Shown here one piece after another: positions 20,199-31,004 of a stretch of DNA of 64,000 nt; position 1 is the stretch's first letter, and each line of letters begins with the position of its first letter. Where the stretch lies: positions 193,753,373 through 193,817,372 of the forward strand of contig NC_081553.1 of the NCBI RefSeq assembly GCF_963082655.1, given 5' to 3'. A program made the translations under genes and the position numbers. This DNA comes from Stomoxys calcitrans (Eukaryota; Arthropoda; Insecta; Diptera; Muscidae). The notes beneath the pieces are model-generated. The model saw only the letters and a program-made list of their open reading frames with translations, did not search any database and was not told the DNA's origin.

Positions 20199-20440
20199 AG
20201 AAGGAGGCCACCGTAGCGCAAAGGTTATGACGCTGAACGTCTGGGATCGAATCCTGGCGAGAACATCATGAACATTTTCAGCGGTGGTTATCCTCTCCTA
20301 ACGCTGGCGACATTTGGGAAGTACTGTACCATGTAAAAAGGTCCCTTATCATTGAGCTTAAAATTTGAATCGGACAGCACTCATTGATATGTAAGAAATT
20401 TGCCCCTGTTCCTATATGGAATGTTCATGGGCAAATTTGC
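20199..20440 (+). repeat. tRNA-derived SINE-2, plus strand
   Basis: Starts 'aaggaggccaccgtagcgcaaaggtt' (A-box region), then 'gggatcgaatcctggcgaga' (B box), 'ggtggttatcctctcctaacgctgg', 'cttatcattgagcttaaa', 'aatcggacagcactcattgatatg', 'gttcatgggcaaatttgc'. This is the fullest head-to-tail example, though the middle lacks the segment with ggtgtcgcactgcgg. Confidence 0.8.
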
Positions 20441-20454
20441 ATTTGAAAGATATC

Positions 20455-20570
20455 TCAGAAAGGTCGTCAGTATTAGGAGGGGATAACCACGGTGATTTTT
20501 TTTTTATGTTCTCAAGACAGGCGTTCAGCGTCATAGACGGACATGCTACCAGTTATGGAATGTCATAGTA
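20455..20570 (-). repeat. SINE-2 head fragment, minus strand
   Basis: 'attaggaggggataaccacggtgattttt', 'gttctcaagacaggcgttcagcgtcatagacggacatgctacc' is the reverse complement of the SINE-2 head. Only the head is present. Confidence 0.65.
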
Positions 20571-20689
20571 TGGGCGCATATCGCAAACGCGCAATGGCAT
20601 ACTTCATCTTACCATAACTGCTAACCTCTGCGCTTCAATAGCTTTCCAGATCGTACTACTGAATCAGTAAATATTCGCCTGTGTGATCT

Positions 20690-21205
20690 ACTTGGTAAGG
20701 TGGATGTTTACCTCGTAAGTGGGCCATGGTCGGATTCTCTGGGTTGCAAAGAGTGGCCAAAACCATACGACGGAGTATTTCAAGATACAGGGTCTTAATT
20801 ATTCTGGAACAGAGAAATCAAGACTTCGGATTGCTGATAGTAGTCCTGACTGGTCATTGCAATGTCAGGTATTTGACGTCGCACCAGAAACAGACGGAGG
20901 CAAACTTCTGCTTGGTGTGGATCCACGAAGAGGAATTGGCGGTCGACTTCTTTTGAACCATTCCCCCGCATTTGCAGGGAGAAAACAGCTTCGTTTCCTT
21001 TTTCTGAAGCTGTGGGTTGCAGAGTGGTAATGCCCATATGAACGAGTATTTCAAGAATCTGGATTTCACTGAAAACGATGACCTCGGAATACTGATAAGA
21101 GTCCTGCAATGTTAGGTCTTCGCGCTGTATGCTGCGGAGGACACGGGGGAGTGGACACAGGATTATGGATGAAAACCATTTTGGGCCTCTCGTCATTCTA
21201 GATTA
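20690..21205 (+). pseudogene. R1-like retrotransposon C-terminal relic with zinc knuckle
   Basis: Across frameshifts the + strand reads LTGHCNVRYLTSHQKQTEANFC, then a degenerate acidic/His/Cys region (HEEELAVDFF... CPAFAGR in the neighbouring frame). This is the C-terminal knuckle region (LTGHC..., CPAF) of R1/I-type ORF2. A second LQC-type repeat follows near 21105. Frames 20719-21030 (+) and 20795-21196 (-) are incidental long openings. Non-functional. Confidence 0.55.
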
Positions 21206-22075
21206 TTATAGAAGCCCCTATACTAGAGAACTCCTTCTTGTTTTCTTTGCTACTTTCTGCTTATTTATCTCCTGTTTCCTTTATATTTTGCCTTGTGCAT
21301 TGGTTTTCCCCTTTCCAATGCACAATCTGCTATCTTTAAGCATAATTCGTATTTTAATTTACTGTATATGGTTCTGCTGCCTTGCACCGCACGGTTGATA
21401 TCTATCTGTATTCTTTGCATTTTTTCTCTTCTTTCTCCCAGTTTCCATGTGAAACGTGTACCTTTCAACCTAACCTAGTATTTGCGCGTAAACCGCGCAA
21501 ATCCAGGACCTCCTCCAGTTGTTAACAATTTCATGGGAGCCGATTCAAATTAATCTCTTTTGGGGATCAAAGTTCATCTGAAATGTACCTTGCTAACGAA
21601 TTTGGTAATGATTGCGAGCCAAAGAAACGAATCTTCAAAATAAAGATACTATCTTTAAATTTAAGTACATACATACTAATGGACAAAACCCGCCAATGGG
21701 AATTGCTATCGCTGAATGTTTTTAATTTTACCTTACAGATGACTTTTTTTTAACATTTACAGACACTCCTATTTGTAATGCATTTATTTATCTTCAACTA
21801 AGGTACATCGTTGTCCTTGTACTAAAGTCAATTTCCTAACGTTCAATGATATTTAGACTTTCATTAAAAGATTTTTGGCTAAGATTCAAAATTAAGGATA
21901 TATTACACTACCAAGTCTTTCACCAGAAGAATTGTTTCATAAAAAATGTTAAAACTGGTCATTTTCAAATTAAGTTCGGCATCCTTGGGTCGATTCTTTA
22001 AAGTGATTTCAATATTATAGTGCAAGATTCAAATCGGTCCAAAAATGTTCCATTAAGCAACAGCATGGATTCTTC
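21206..22075. other. Unassigned stretch
   Basis: A good pyrimidine tract 'tttttctcttctttctcccag' ends near 21441 (acceptor-like on +), but no consensus donor follows within a plausible exon. 21500-22075 has no recognisable element. Confidence 0.25.
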
Positions 22076-22079
22076 TTTC

Positions 22080-22225
22080 ATATCAAACAGTGCTGTCCGA
22101 TATAAGTTTCAAACCAAATCATTTTTTAGCCGATTCCGAACGGCGTGCTGCAGAACTACACCACATAGTAGAGGAGTTTTAAAAGGCTATAGATTTGATG
22201 TCGCCAACATTAGCTAGGGGGCTAT
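22080..22225 (-). repeat. SINE-2 fragment, minus strand
   Basis: 'cagtgctgtccgatataagtttcaaacc', 'tagccgattccgaacggcgtgctgcag', 'gtcgccaacattagc' correspond to the tail and middle of SINE-2 in reverse orientation. Confidence 0.65.
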
Positions 22226-22244
22226 CCCTAAAAGCTAGTACTGA

Positions 22245-22405
22245 TTTGATTGCGATATTGATGCAGCGACATGTCGCCTCTATTTCGCTCGTGGAAAACA
22301 GTATCACTTCTACGGAATATGTTCGTGTTTTTTTATAATGCGTTTTGACAGTTGTTCGGCCGAGAAGATGAAGTCTGTACTAGGCTTAAGGAATGTTTTG
22401 TAATT
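22245..22405. repeat. Dispersed repeat W, copy 1
   Basis: Matches 61160-61310 in the same orientation: 'gcagcgacatgt', 'taccacttctgcggaat(a/g)tgttcg', 'tttttttataatgcgttttgacagttgttcgg'. It contains the palindrome GCGACATGTCGC. No coding capacity. Confidence 0.6.
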
Positions 22406-22535
22406 TAAATAAGATTCCTACCTATAATACTTTTATTGCCGATTTTCACCTGTTTTACTCCATTGAAACAAATATCATTTTTGTATGTTTTTTTGTAACC
22501 AGTTTTACTTTACTGAATACATTGAGGGTGTAGGT

Positions 22536-22884
22536 CCTTCTACTTCCATCTTCTCTCGCACAGTTAATAAAAAGACGACATTATCCATATTTTATGGTGG
22601 CACACGACATAAAATGCCATATGTCGCGCTGCTGCGATGCGCACGAGTTGAGTCTGGTCTGGGATGACACAAAAAATAACAGCAGTAACTGTTGTCAACC
22701 TGAAGCATTGGCGGAGAGAGAGAGAGAGAGTAATACAACAATGACAGTAGAGAGAAAGGGAGAACGAGAAAGTAGTGTATGCAGTCAAGGAACTAAAACA
22801 GGTCTAAATTACTACAATGTTGATGATAATGATGACGAACAGGAAGATTATCTCCCCATTCATTCCGTTCGTAGACAAAAGTAA
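22536..22884 (+). CDS. Uncertain open frame ending near an AATAAA signal
   Basis: Open from a TAG near 22533 to TAA at 22882-22884; the first ATG is 22594, giving 96 codons. The product is polar: Cys/His-containing N-terminus, an ERERE tract encoded by a GA microsatellite, and an acidic NVDDNDDEQEDY stretch before HSVRRQK. AATAAA follows at about 22888. 'ttccatcttctctcgcacag' just upstream (ending ~22562) could be a splice acceptor, which would make this a terminal exon. I recognise no family; a chance frame across a microsatellite is just as likely. Confidence 0.15.
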
Positions 22885-23044
22885 CAAATAAAATCATGAA
22901 ACAATTGCTGTGTTTTATTTTAGTACTGGATAGACAAGGTGTGAAGGGCTAAAATAAACTGCAAAAAATCATTTCCAGTGCAAGTCTTTTTGTTTTTCAT
23001 GAGGTGGTAACGCCTTTTGCCAATCTGTCAAAACAATACGAGGA

Positions 23045-23265
23045 AAGAAGTGTTATTGATTGTAAAAGTACGTTTACATTGATCACTAAATCCTGATTTC
23101 TGGTCTTTTCGAGATTTTACTGCTAAATCCTGTGTTTTTTTGTTGGCTTTACCATACAAAAATAAATCGGAATTTTGCACGATTTATATTTATGTAAATC
23201 CCAAATAAAACCGATTTTATGTCTGAATAATCGATAAAAGTACCAAAATATGCAACGTACCAATA
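23045..23265. repeat. Dispersed repeat Y, copy 1
   Basis: Shares 'accatacaaaaataaatc', 'gatttat', 'aaatcccaaataaa(a)cc', 'gaataatcgataaaagtacc' and 'aaaatatgcaac' with 26460-26640. The end 'gtacgtttacattga' resembles inverted ends of the longer copy. Confidence 0.65.
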
Positions 23266-23740
23266 CCAGACATAACTAACTTAGGGGAGTGGTATTGAAG
23301 ATAATTAAGAATTTTGTAATTACCACGGAATTCCTAACTTTAAATTTTCGGATGCTTTAGAACCATTTTTGTCGCTTAAGGAAATTTGCCACGATGATAT
23401 AGGGATATTTCTTTTTTAGCCAATCGAATCAAGTTATTGCTTGGAGATGGTAAGAGGGCAATATCAATTCATATTTAGAAACAGCTACCTCATGCACAAG
23501 TCGCCTTATTTGATTTATTGAGCCTCTAGAAAGCTTTGGAGAGACATAGACACCCGATACTTGGCCTCTGAATTCTAAAATGAGATTAGTGCTTAACTCC
23601 CAGGTATCTTTCATTAAAGTCCCATATTGTTCCGATCGGTCTGTATGGCCGTTTGGGGATTTTTAGGGTAGGGCGTTCCCCCTAGTTACTTGACTCGAAA
23701 TCTGATTTGTGTTTTTGGGTAACTATCATTGTACAGTCAC
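23262..23740 (+). repeat. R1-like 3' tail plus repeat X (copy 2)
   Basis: 23262-23330 matches the R1-like 3' region at 5055-5130 ('aataccagacat', 'acttagggg', 'ttaagaattttgtaa', 'cacggaattcc'). 23430-23720 matches repeat X at 5430-5740 ('tctttcattaaagtcccatattgt', 'gccgtttggggatttttagggt', 'ccccctag'). The same order occurs at both loci, so repeat X may simply be the distal 3' end of this R1-like family. Confidence 0.5.
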
Positions 23741-23819
23741 AAATTCGTCGAAGTACCTCCGATATATGTATATCTCCTCAGCCTTCATCTTCCATTAAGG
23801 TATAAGAGATACTTCTCCC

Positions 23820-23975
23820 TTATTACAGAATGCAGCCCGATTAAAATTTTAGCTCACCGATGTGAAGAGTTTGAATGGCGGATTACATAGCGACGCCACT
23901 TCGTATAGATACTTAGCTACCATATATACCTCACAAATATGCTGACCTCTGCGCAACGGTGGCCGCCTTCGACGT
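23820..23975 (-). repeat. SINE-2 relic, minus strand, very degenerate
   Basis: 'gaatgcagcccgattaaaattttagctcaccgat' and the head words 'gctgacctctgcgcaacggtggcc' at 23940-23967 bracket a decayed copy. Confidence 0.5.
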
Positions 23976-24539
23976 CGGTTAGGCTTAGAACCAAAAATTG
24001 TTTTGGGGTTTCTTCATTTACATTTTCATCACACAGTTTTGTAATCTGTAATCGGCAAGGAATAAAATTTCCAGAGATATATTTTGTGTACCTGCACTCC
24101 AATATTCTTGATATCTTTATGTAAAACTTAAAAGTACTCTTACTGTGCTAAAATAACCTTTTTAGTATCATTTTAAAATTTGTTTTCCATCCCTGGTATG
24201 GATGTGCGTGACATGCACATTCACGAATTACATGCGTATTCGTGAAGATTTGTGCAAGCATTTTATAAGTAATTGGTTTCAATTGCCATTCACAATAGAG
24301 GATTTCTGAGAGTAGCCACAATTATTTGTGAAAAACATCATGGCAATCCTGACAACGATATTCTATATAAGAGTCTAAATCCAACCAAAGAGTCAAAGTC
24401 ATACAAAATCGCTAGCGGCGAAATCAAAGAGTCGTAGATTCTGAAGTCAAATTTGAAGGGTGAATGAGAAACAGCGAGACGATTAAATAACATCTTTACC
24501 ACGATGTTATTTAATTATACACTTTTTAATAACTTACAG

Positions 24540-24860
24540 TACACGATTTAAACATGTGTATAACAGTATTGCAATTTTATCACTTGAAAAAAATTTGTAT
24601 ACTTTTGGTAAATCTAACATACAAACATCTGCAATTTTGTAAACATGTAAGTTTTTGCATGTATTTTTTTTTTTTAAACTCTCTGAAAATTGTTGGCAAC
24701 GTAACGCAATTTCATGACAATGTGGCAACCTTTTCAATGAGAAATATGCTAGGAGAAGAGAACATTGACAGCGACGCTGCCAAAATAGAAACGATTCTAT
24801 TTCAGCGTCATAAAGATAGACTCTTACTCAAGCCGCGGCACTTTTTCGCTTTCCCATATG
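24540..24860 (+). repeat. Dispersed repeat V, copy 1 (empty of SINE)
   Basis: Homologous to 61770-62225: 'ttttatcactt(g)aaaa', 'aacatacaaacatctgcaattttgt', 'aacatgtaa', 'tgtggcaac', 'gagaaatatgctaggagaagagaacatt', 'gctgccaaaa', 'aagcgtcat'/'cagcgtcat', 'agccgcgg'. It lacks the SINE present in the other copy at the 'aacatgtaa' point. A 121-codon + frame (24554-24919) through it is not supported by its sister copy, whose frame is broken. Confidence 0.65.
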
Positions 24861-24919
24861 AAATGCATGTAAAACAATTGACGCTGACTCTTGACTCTTT
24901 GATTGGGTTTAGACTCTAA

Positions 24920-26090
24920 GCCTGCACTAGTAATTTATCCAGAACTTCATTGTCCTGGATAGATGTTATTTTCATACAAATTTCATTACACTGCACTATA
25001 TAGTACTAAAATAAAACACAGCTAATACATCGCAGGCAGGCTAAAATCAAACTAACAAAGAAGGACGTTTACATTTTTAAGGGGAATGGCAAGCAAGAGT
25101 CTTTGGTAAGGTAAAAAGGTTCGTTGGTTATCAGGCAAGGCAGTAGACAATGAGGGGCAGGGTAGTGTTGTTGTGTGATTTCTTTATGGTGGGGCCACAT
25201 ACGGCCCAGCCAAGGCTTGAAGGGCTTTGTACGACCATCCATCCATCTACATGGCTCTGGTGACTATTGACTAGGGTTTACGTGGTGTTTTATAGTGTCT
25301 TGTGTGCAATGTTTTGTTGTAGTGTTACCTTAGCATGACAACACTCCATTTGGCCAAGAGCTAGCATTTCTGCCACCGTCATCATTTCTCACCATGAAAA
25401 GAAAAAGCACAGTAATGGCCAACGACCTTAGAAATGTTGGTCGTCGCTTAGTTGTTTGGCTGGTTAGTTGATGGGATTAATTCTTTTATTGTTTTTTCTA
25501 CTTACACTGCTTCCACTTTTGCTATTATAGGCCTCTCGCTCTCATGTTTGCGTTCTTCATTCACACGCACACACACACATATACACCACTCTACAGCTAA
25601 AGGCCTTTGTTGTTGATGGCTGTGTTTTTGTTTATGGGCTTTTTTCACAAAGAAAGAAAGAAATTATTATACAAAACACGTTGTAGCGGCCTTAACATAT
25701 TATTTTGTGGGTATTTTTAATTTTGTTTTTTTCATATAAAAATAAAGAGAAAATAAGGTTAGAGGATTTCGCTTTGTTGGGGTTTGGAATACACAGAGGT
25801 TTATACGTCATTATTATTTAATTGTGTGCATTCAAACGCATCCAGACACCACACATACACACACCTAAGAGGGGTTCTGACCGACACAGACGACGACAAC
25901 GAAGGACGGACGCCAATGTTTAAACTGCAAAACCGTTGATTGTGTCTCGAGAGTGAATAAACCAGAGTGATAGCGCAGTGACTTCGTCTGTCTGGCTCTT
26001 TGTCCACGTTGCAAAGGTTGCAAAACCTAAATATTGCTGTCATGACATGCATTCTCACCATAACTCCAGACTTAGACAGAATTAGTTAAT
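24920..26090. other. Unique-looking DNA
   Basis: Includes a (CA)n run at 25565-25580, 'aaagaaagaaagaaa' near 25650 and a GC-richer patch 25860-25990 ('gacgacgacaacgaaggacgg'). No gene is recognised; the minus frame 25801-26061 has no family features. Confidence 0.3.
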
Positions 26091-26454
26091 AAATTATTCT
26101 CTGGCGAGAAATACAAGCACATAAAGCGTTTGTCGACATTTACGACATGTATTATTACTTATGTAGAGATGCGTAGACCCTAAAACCATAAGAGTCCATA
26201 TTGTGCTTGGGGATAAAGTTTTACCCCTTAATTTACCCAGAACAAAAGAAAATTGGGAATATTTAATGAAATTTGTTGATGACAGCAAGAGTTTTAGTAA
26301 ATGAATGCGAAAATTTATTGATTGGATCCATTGGGTAAAAGTTACGGTGGAATAAAACCTCCGCTGATGTTCTGCACCTGTCATATGTAGACGGTATTCT
26401 GAATATCCAAGCATTCAAAAATAATCCAAATTGAGACATTGGTGAAAGAATACG

Positions 26455-26805
26455 TTAAAGTACGTATACATTCGCCACTTAATACGGATTTATTACCGTT
26501 TTGAGATTTGTGATAAATCCTGTTTTTTGCAGGTTTTACCATACAAAAATAAATCCCATTTTTGCAAGATTTATTTTTAAATCCCAAATAAACCCGATTT
26601 CATTACTGAATAATCGATAAAAGTACCAAAATATGCAACTGTTTTCAAGATTTATGTATGGATGTGTGTGATATGCACATTCAACTATACGCCTGAACGC
26701 TTGTGTATGTCACATAAATCCCCAAATAACTCAGTGTTAACGGACAGGATTTATTTTTGGATTTAGTTAAATCCAGTCTTCAAAATTTTCAACGTAAATG
26801 CGCTA
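26455..26805. repeat. Dispersed repeat Y, longer copy with inverted-repeat-like ends
   Basis: Left end 'gtacgtatacattcgcc...cggattta' and right end (reverse complement) 'gcatttacgttgaaaa...ctggattta' look like eroded terminal inverted repeats, so this may be a MITE. The core matches 23045-23265. 'gtttacac' ends of a similar kind occur at about 40927. Confidence 0.5.
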
Positions 26806-26879
26806 TTATAAGCGTACCAGCAGTGCGATTCACTAACTACATATGTTTAAATTAAAAAAAGTGAGAGAACCGCACTACA

Positions 26880-27345
26880 AGTCCGCTAGGCTGCCCTCCT
26901 GCGAATGTCTTTTAGACTGTTCACACCGCTCTATCTTAAGATTTTACAACTTTATGTTTGGCAAAGATTGAGGGAGTCGGGTTTCAGGCTTACCTCCCTA
27001 TAGGCGGCTCGACGAATTGTGTACTTATGGAATCCTACCTTGTTGACGGGCTGGAAGCTGGAAAGGAATCTCTAGGCTGGGGATACACCGCCTTTTTTAG
27101 TACCTTTGTATGTACGGATGGGTAGAAGCTGAATGGGGCAGAAGTCTACATTGACTTTCCTGATTTAGGGAGTCACATTGGCTTCCCCACGGGTGTATCA
27201 TCTCTCTGGCGGAGATCTTCGACTCTGGTTTCGAGCCATGTTAGGTCGAGGTTAGGATACGCAACGAGCCATCAAAGACTGACGGAGAAGGAGGCGACTG
27301 AGCGAACTAGCCAGGAATGGATCGCTGATAAGCGCCGATTGTGCT
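26880..27345 (+). pseudogene. R1-like retrotransposon relic, RNase H start (first of two)
   Basis: Around 27060-27190 the + strand reads (W)GYTAFF...FVCTDG-KLNGAEVYIDFPDLGSHIGFP. This is the first RNase H block of R1/I-type ORF2 (TDGSK with catalytic D; Ser replaced by a stop codon). Upstream 'ctatcttaagattttacaactttatgt' would be the linker. Multiple stops. Confidence 0.55.
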
Positions 27346-27399
27346 ACTGATTACATGAACACTCCCCTTCGCCAGCCTCCATCTTTAGTTCTGATGGAG

Positions 27400-27965
27400 G
27401 CTTGGAATGCACGAATTATGTACTACGGGAGCCCTTCATTTATGACGGGCTGGACGTAGTTTTCCTGGAAAGGGATCTCTGGGTACACTGCCTTTTTTAT
27501 ATACGGATGGGGTAACGTATCGGAAAACTACATAGAGTTCTTTGTAGTTCTTTCTTTAATGACCAGATGTTCCCCTTTATGAAAGCACTACAAAAAATTA
27601 CGATCCAGGAGCGTTACCCTGAAAATATTGTCACGATATGCATGAGCAATCAGGCGGCACTCAAGGCTTTGGCGTTGGGCCAAGTAAATTCGAGACTGGG
27701 ATGGTGGGCGCCGAGCATGCTACTGTTTCGGAAAACCCTTCCCCTGTGCCAACTTTGTGGTACGGTGTCGCTTTCTATGAAAACCCCTTCAATGAAACGT
27801 GAGTTGACGCCACGAATTGCGGTGTGGCTAATGCCCTGTGGCCCAGAGTTTCACGGAACGGGACGTCGCTTATCCTGGGGATAAAATAGAAGTATGACAT
27901 TGGACTGTTAATAGGATTTCTGACTGGTCATTGCGACGTCTAGTCTACGGTGGTGTAATCGATGG
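27400..27965 (+). pseudogene. R1-like retrotransposon relic, RNase H (second copy)
   Basis: Repeats the 'ctt..tgacgggctgga' and 'gggatctctgggtacactgcc' words of the previous relic and extends further: ALQKITIQERYPENIVTICMSNQAALKALA is the second/third RNase H block (normally ...I.SDSQAAL.AL; the Asp is replaced by Asn). The 105-codon frame at 27567-27884 is the surviving part. After ~27850 it resembles the region before the C-terminal knuckle. Non-functional. Confidence 0.6.
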
Positions 27966-28169
27966 CAAGTACCAAAGAAAGTTTCAACTAATGAGGAAAC
28001 TCCGTGTTAAACAAATCTGGTCTATTGAACGCTGGATGGTCATCCAGGATTTCCTGTTTATGGAATGAAACATCTCCTGTTAAATCTAGCCGTGAACATA
28101 TCCCTATCATAGGCGTTACGATCTCAACTGATCCTACAGGTCACACCCACACCTAGTATGAGGCTTCTC

Positions 28170-28555
28170 ATCATATTCCCTTGAAAGCTGCAAAGAATTG
28201 AGTCAACATTCCAGTAAAGTATCTTATGCCTCACCCATCATATATCCTTGGTGACTAGATTAGCGCTGATCAGGATCTTACAGCCATCAGGCAGTGATGC
28301 CAAATCCTTAAATACAGGCCCATCAATGTCATTAACTTAAAGCCTCTCGTCGCAGTACAGCCAATCAATCCACATAGGCAGAGTTGTATTCTCACTGTAG
28401 TAACCAATGAATAACTTGCCATACTTGGTAACAGTATGCAATAAATAAGGTTCCGCAAAGCGATCACCCGACATAAATTTTTTTATTGTTCTCACGTTGG
28501 AGGATTTATCCAATTGTTCTTTGCATTCGCTATTGCCATTTTTATACCTCAACCA
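28170..28555 (-). pseudogene. Unrecognised degenerate coding-like segment
   Basis: Two overlapping minus frames (28337-28552 and 28270-28467) read RTIKKFMSGDRFAEPYLL then GKLFIGYYSENTTLPMWIDW with a shift between them. Amino-acid texture and mixed base composition suggest a decayed transposon or gene piece, but I cannot name the family. Confidence 0.25.
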
Positions 28556-28599
28556 CTACTGTGATACAGAGCCACTGCAAGCGCATTTGTACAATGCTT

Positions 28600-29200
28600 T
28601 CCTCGACAACTGTCACAATATGTGAGAAGTTCGCTCGAAATCAGTTCAGATTTAGATATAACTTTCATATATATGTTCGTCCGATTTGCAGTAATATTGC
28701 AATAAAATGGTCTTTTGTAAACCGATTCTCTCAAAATTTGGCAGGAAGGATTTTCTTTTGACTCTCGGCATTACCGGTGAATTTCAGGGAATTCGGTTCA
28801 GATTTATATATAGCTCTCATCAGCAAGGATTTTCTTATGACTGTCGATATTACTGGTGATTTTCACAGAAATCGGCCCAGATTTAGAAATAGCTGTCATA
28901 TATGTTTATCAACAGATTTTCACCCCGAGAGCTACTGCAAGCGCATTGTTTGACCAATCTTGCCAAAATTTTGCACAACGCTTTCCTCGACGACTACCAC
29001 ATAATCTGAGAAGTTTGCTTGAAATCGATTCAGAATTAGATATAGCTCCTACTTATTTATGTTCGTCAGATCTTGGGCAATTCGGAATAATGTTGTCATT
29101 AGTCAACCGTAGTTATTACTGTTTGAACATATTTGCTCGCCGAGGTCCATCAAAACTGGTTCAGAGAAACTTTTGTCCTTTCTTACTGGTTTGACTTCCT
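28600..29200. repeat. VR-related degenerate repeat
   Basis: Two or three loose units with 'gaaatcagttcagatttagatataactttcatatatatgttcg', 'gcatt(a)ccggtgaattt', 'aaatcggcccagatttagaaatagctgtcatatatg' and 'gaagtttgcttgaaatcgattcag' at ~100-210 bp spacing. Similar in idea to VR but different in words. Confidence 0.45.
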
Positions 29201-29296
29201 TAATGTTTATGGGTATTTTTGACATAACCTTCTATTGGTGAACCCTGACTTGGTATAAGATCAGATGGAATTTCAGCAAAAATTAATCACCTTTGG

Positions 29297-29745
29297 ATTA
29301 AGCCGGTATTACACGGCATGTAGTTGTCTTCTGACATGTCAGTGTATTCACATTTGTATTCCCATTGAATTTTAAATGTTTGCCAAAATTGTGGATATTT
29401 CCCAATTAAGCCGGTATTACACGGCATGGAGTTGTCTTATGACATGTCAGTGCTTGTATTCACATTAAATTTAAAACGTTTGGCAAAATTGCCATTGCCA
29501 ATTTACATCGTTGTTGCTATCAAACCTGTATGTTATATGACATAACCTAAAAATGTAATCAAAACTGATTTTTTATGCGTAAAAAATTGCTAAAGTTGTG
29601 AGAAATGTGGTTGAAACATAAATTTCTGAAAACTGTTTAATTTGGGATTGCTTTCATTCGACTGACAACAAAATCAGCTTATTTCTTTATGGTTTTGTTA
29701 GAAGGAATAGAATACGCTAAAAAAACCAAAAAAATACATGTGTTA
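29297..29745 (+). repeat. Dispersed repeat Z, copy 2, with an internal tandem duplication
   Basis: 'aagccggtattacacggcatg' occurs at about 29299 and 29407, starting two ~108-bp units that share 'agttgtctt(c/a)tgacatgtcagtg' and 'atgtttgcc/cgtttggc aaaatt'. The rest is the reverse complement of 17390-17740. Confidence 0.65.
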
Positions 29746-30640
29746 TTCTGAAAAATGATTTTTATATGTTAATTTCATTTGTATCACACCTACATACCTT
29801 GTAATAGAGCCTTTAATGATTGTCAGTAAGCTTTCCGTAAAGCTCTACGATCTGTCAAATGAAGTCCTCTCTCTCTCTCTCCGGTAATGCATTAAGATTC
29901 ACAAGTTTAGGTATTGTCGATGGACAATAGGCTACTTTACTTACGTCAATTCTCAATTGTTACGAGAGAGAGAGAGCTAGGGGAAATGAAAATCTCTCTC
30001 CTACAATCTTTGAAATTTTGTGTGCTACCTCAACAAGTTGAAGGTTTCTAACGTATTTTATTTACCTTCTACACTTATCCCCTTATAAGAGTTGGTGTTG
30101 ACATCAAGTAGACGCACTGTTTTTTGTTCTATGTATATGTAGGTATAATGCAAATTTTCGCGACATTTCGCGCTCAACATTTCTCTTTTTGTGTCTTATG
30201 ATTATTTATGTCATCTGGACACGCGATTTCTTCAATTTAACTGAAAGGTGATATTTAGAAGTTTGTCAGACTTGACACATTTCGAAATGAGTGAAGCGGA
30301 GCGGTAGGAAGAATTCTTCATGTTTTATTACTGGATGTTTGTTTTGTTTTTATTTGGAAAGATGAAAGATAAAAACACAACATTGTCGTAAAACTGTCAA
30401 CTGATATTTGTTAAGTGCTTAAGAGAACAGTTTAAAGACAACATGAAAATGCAAAAAGCATATTTTCTTCAACCAAGTACTTTAATCAATGAAATTTGTA
30501 TCCCAAAGTTGGTGACAAAACTGGGAGTTCCCAGGCAGTCACTAAGTCATATAAAATGTTCCCCATGTTCAGTTAGTACTTCTCATGAAGGGGTAAAGGA
30601 ATGTTATGACATCTACCTACCTTCCTACTACTAGGCCAGT
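29746..30640. other. Unassigned stretch with CT/GA microsatellites
   Basis: (CT)n at 29866-29880 and (GA)n at 29965-29975. The + frame 30443-30634 (63 codons) has no recognisable features. Confidence 0.3.
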
Positions 30641-30762
30641 CACATTGTGATTCATGTTATGAAATTTAAAAGTAACGTTCTTTTTGATGTTTGTGTTTTT
30701 GTTCTCTCTTTTCTGTGAATTGTGTTTATGTTCGTGTTAAGGTTACTAACCTACAATCTTAC

Positions 30763-30905
30763 CTTGGCAATTTATTCTTTGTTGTTTTTTCATTTTTTTG
30801 TGTGACTGCTGCTATTTTTGTTTTTATTTATAAACTTTTAATGCTAATTAGTCATAAAGCTGTCTGATTCTGGTCATAACTCCATTTCACAGCAGTTCAA
30901 CGGTG
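30763..30905 (-). other. Candidate minus-strand 5'-UTR/start exon (143 nt)
   Basis: On the minus strand a pyrimidine tract 'ttctcttctttttgttttcag' ends at 30906 and the stretch closes with CCAAG|GTAAGATT (GT at 30762-30761). The exon is A-rich towards its 3' end, has a short upstream ORF and then AAAAAAATG opening a frame MKKQQRINCQ that runs into the donor, as in a first coding exon. No downstream partner is recognised. If real, it would be nested within the proposed + strand intron. It rests on splice consensus only. Confidence 0.25.
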
Positions 30906-30988
30906 CTGAAAACAAAAAGAAGAGAAACATTTTAGTATCAATTTCAGTTTTTGTTTCCGATCACCAGCTTCATCGACGTCGCCCCTGT

Positions 30989-31004
30989 TGCGTCGTACGA
31001 CGCA
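30989..31004. other. CpG-rich 16-bp perfect palindrome
   Basis: TGCGTCGTACGACGCA lies in an unusually CpG-rich island (30973-31010, also gacgtc and agcgct) inside AT-rich unique DNA, 85 bp upstream (minus sense) of the candidate exon at 30763-30905. It could be a dimeric factor site; the function is unknown. Confidence 0.3.

Noticed and set aside
20719..21196. Frames of 103 (+) and 133 (-) codons as host genes
   Set aside because: They overlap on opposite strands and lie in an R1-like C-terminal relic with knuckle residues.
24554..24919. 121-codon + frame as a gene
   Set aside because: It lies in dispersed repeat V, and the second copy at 62 kb does not keep the frame.
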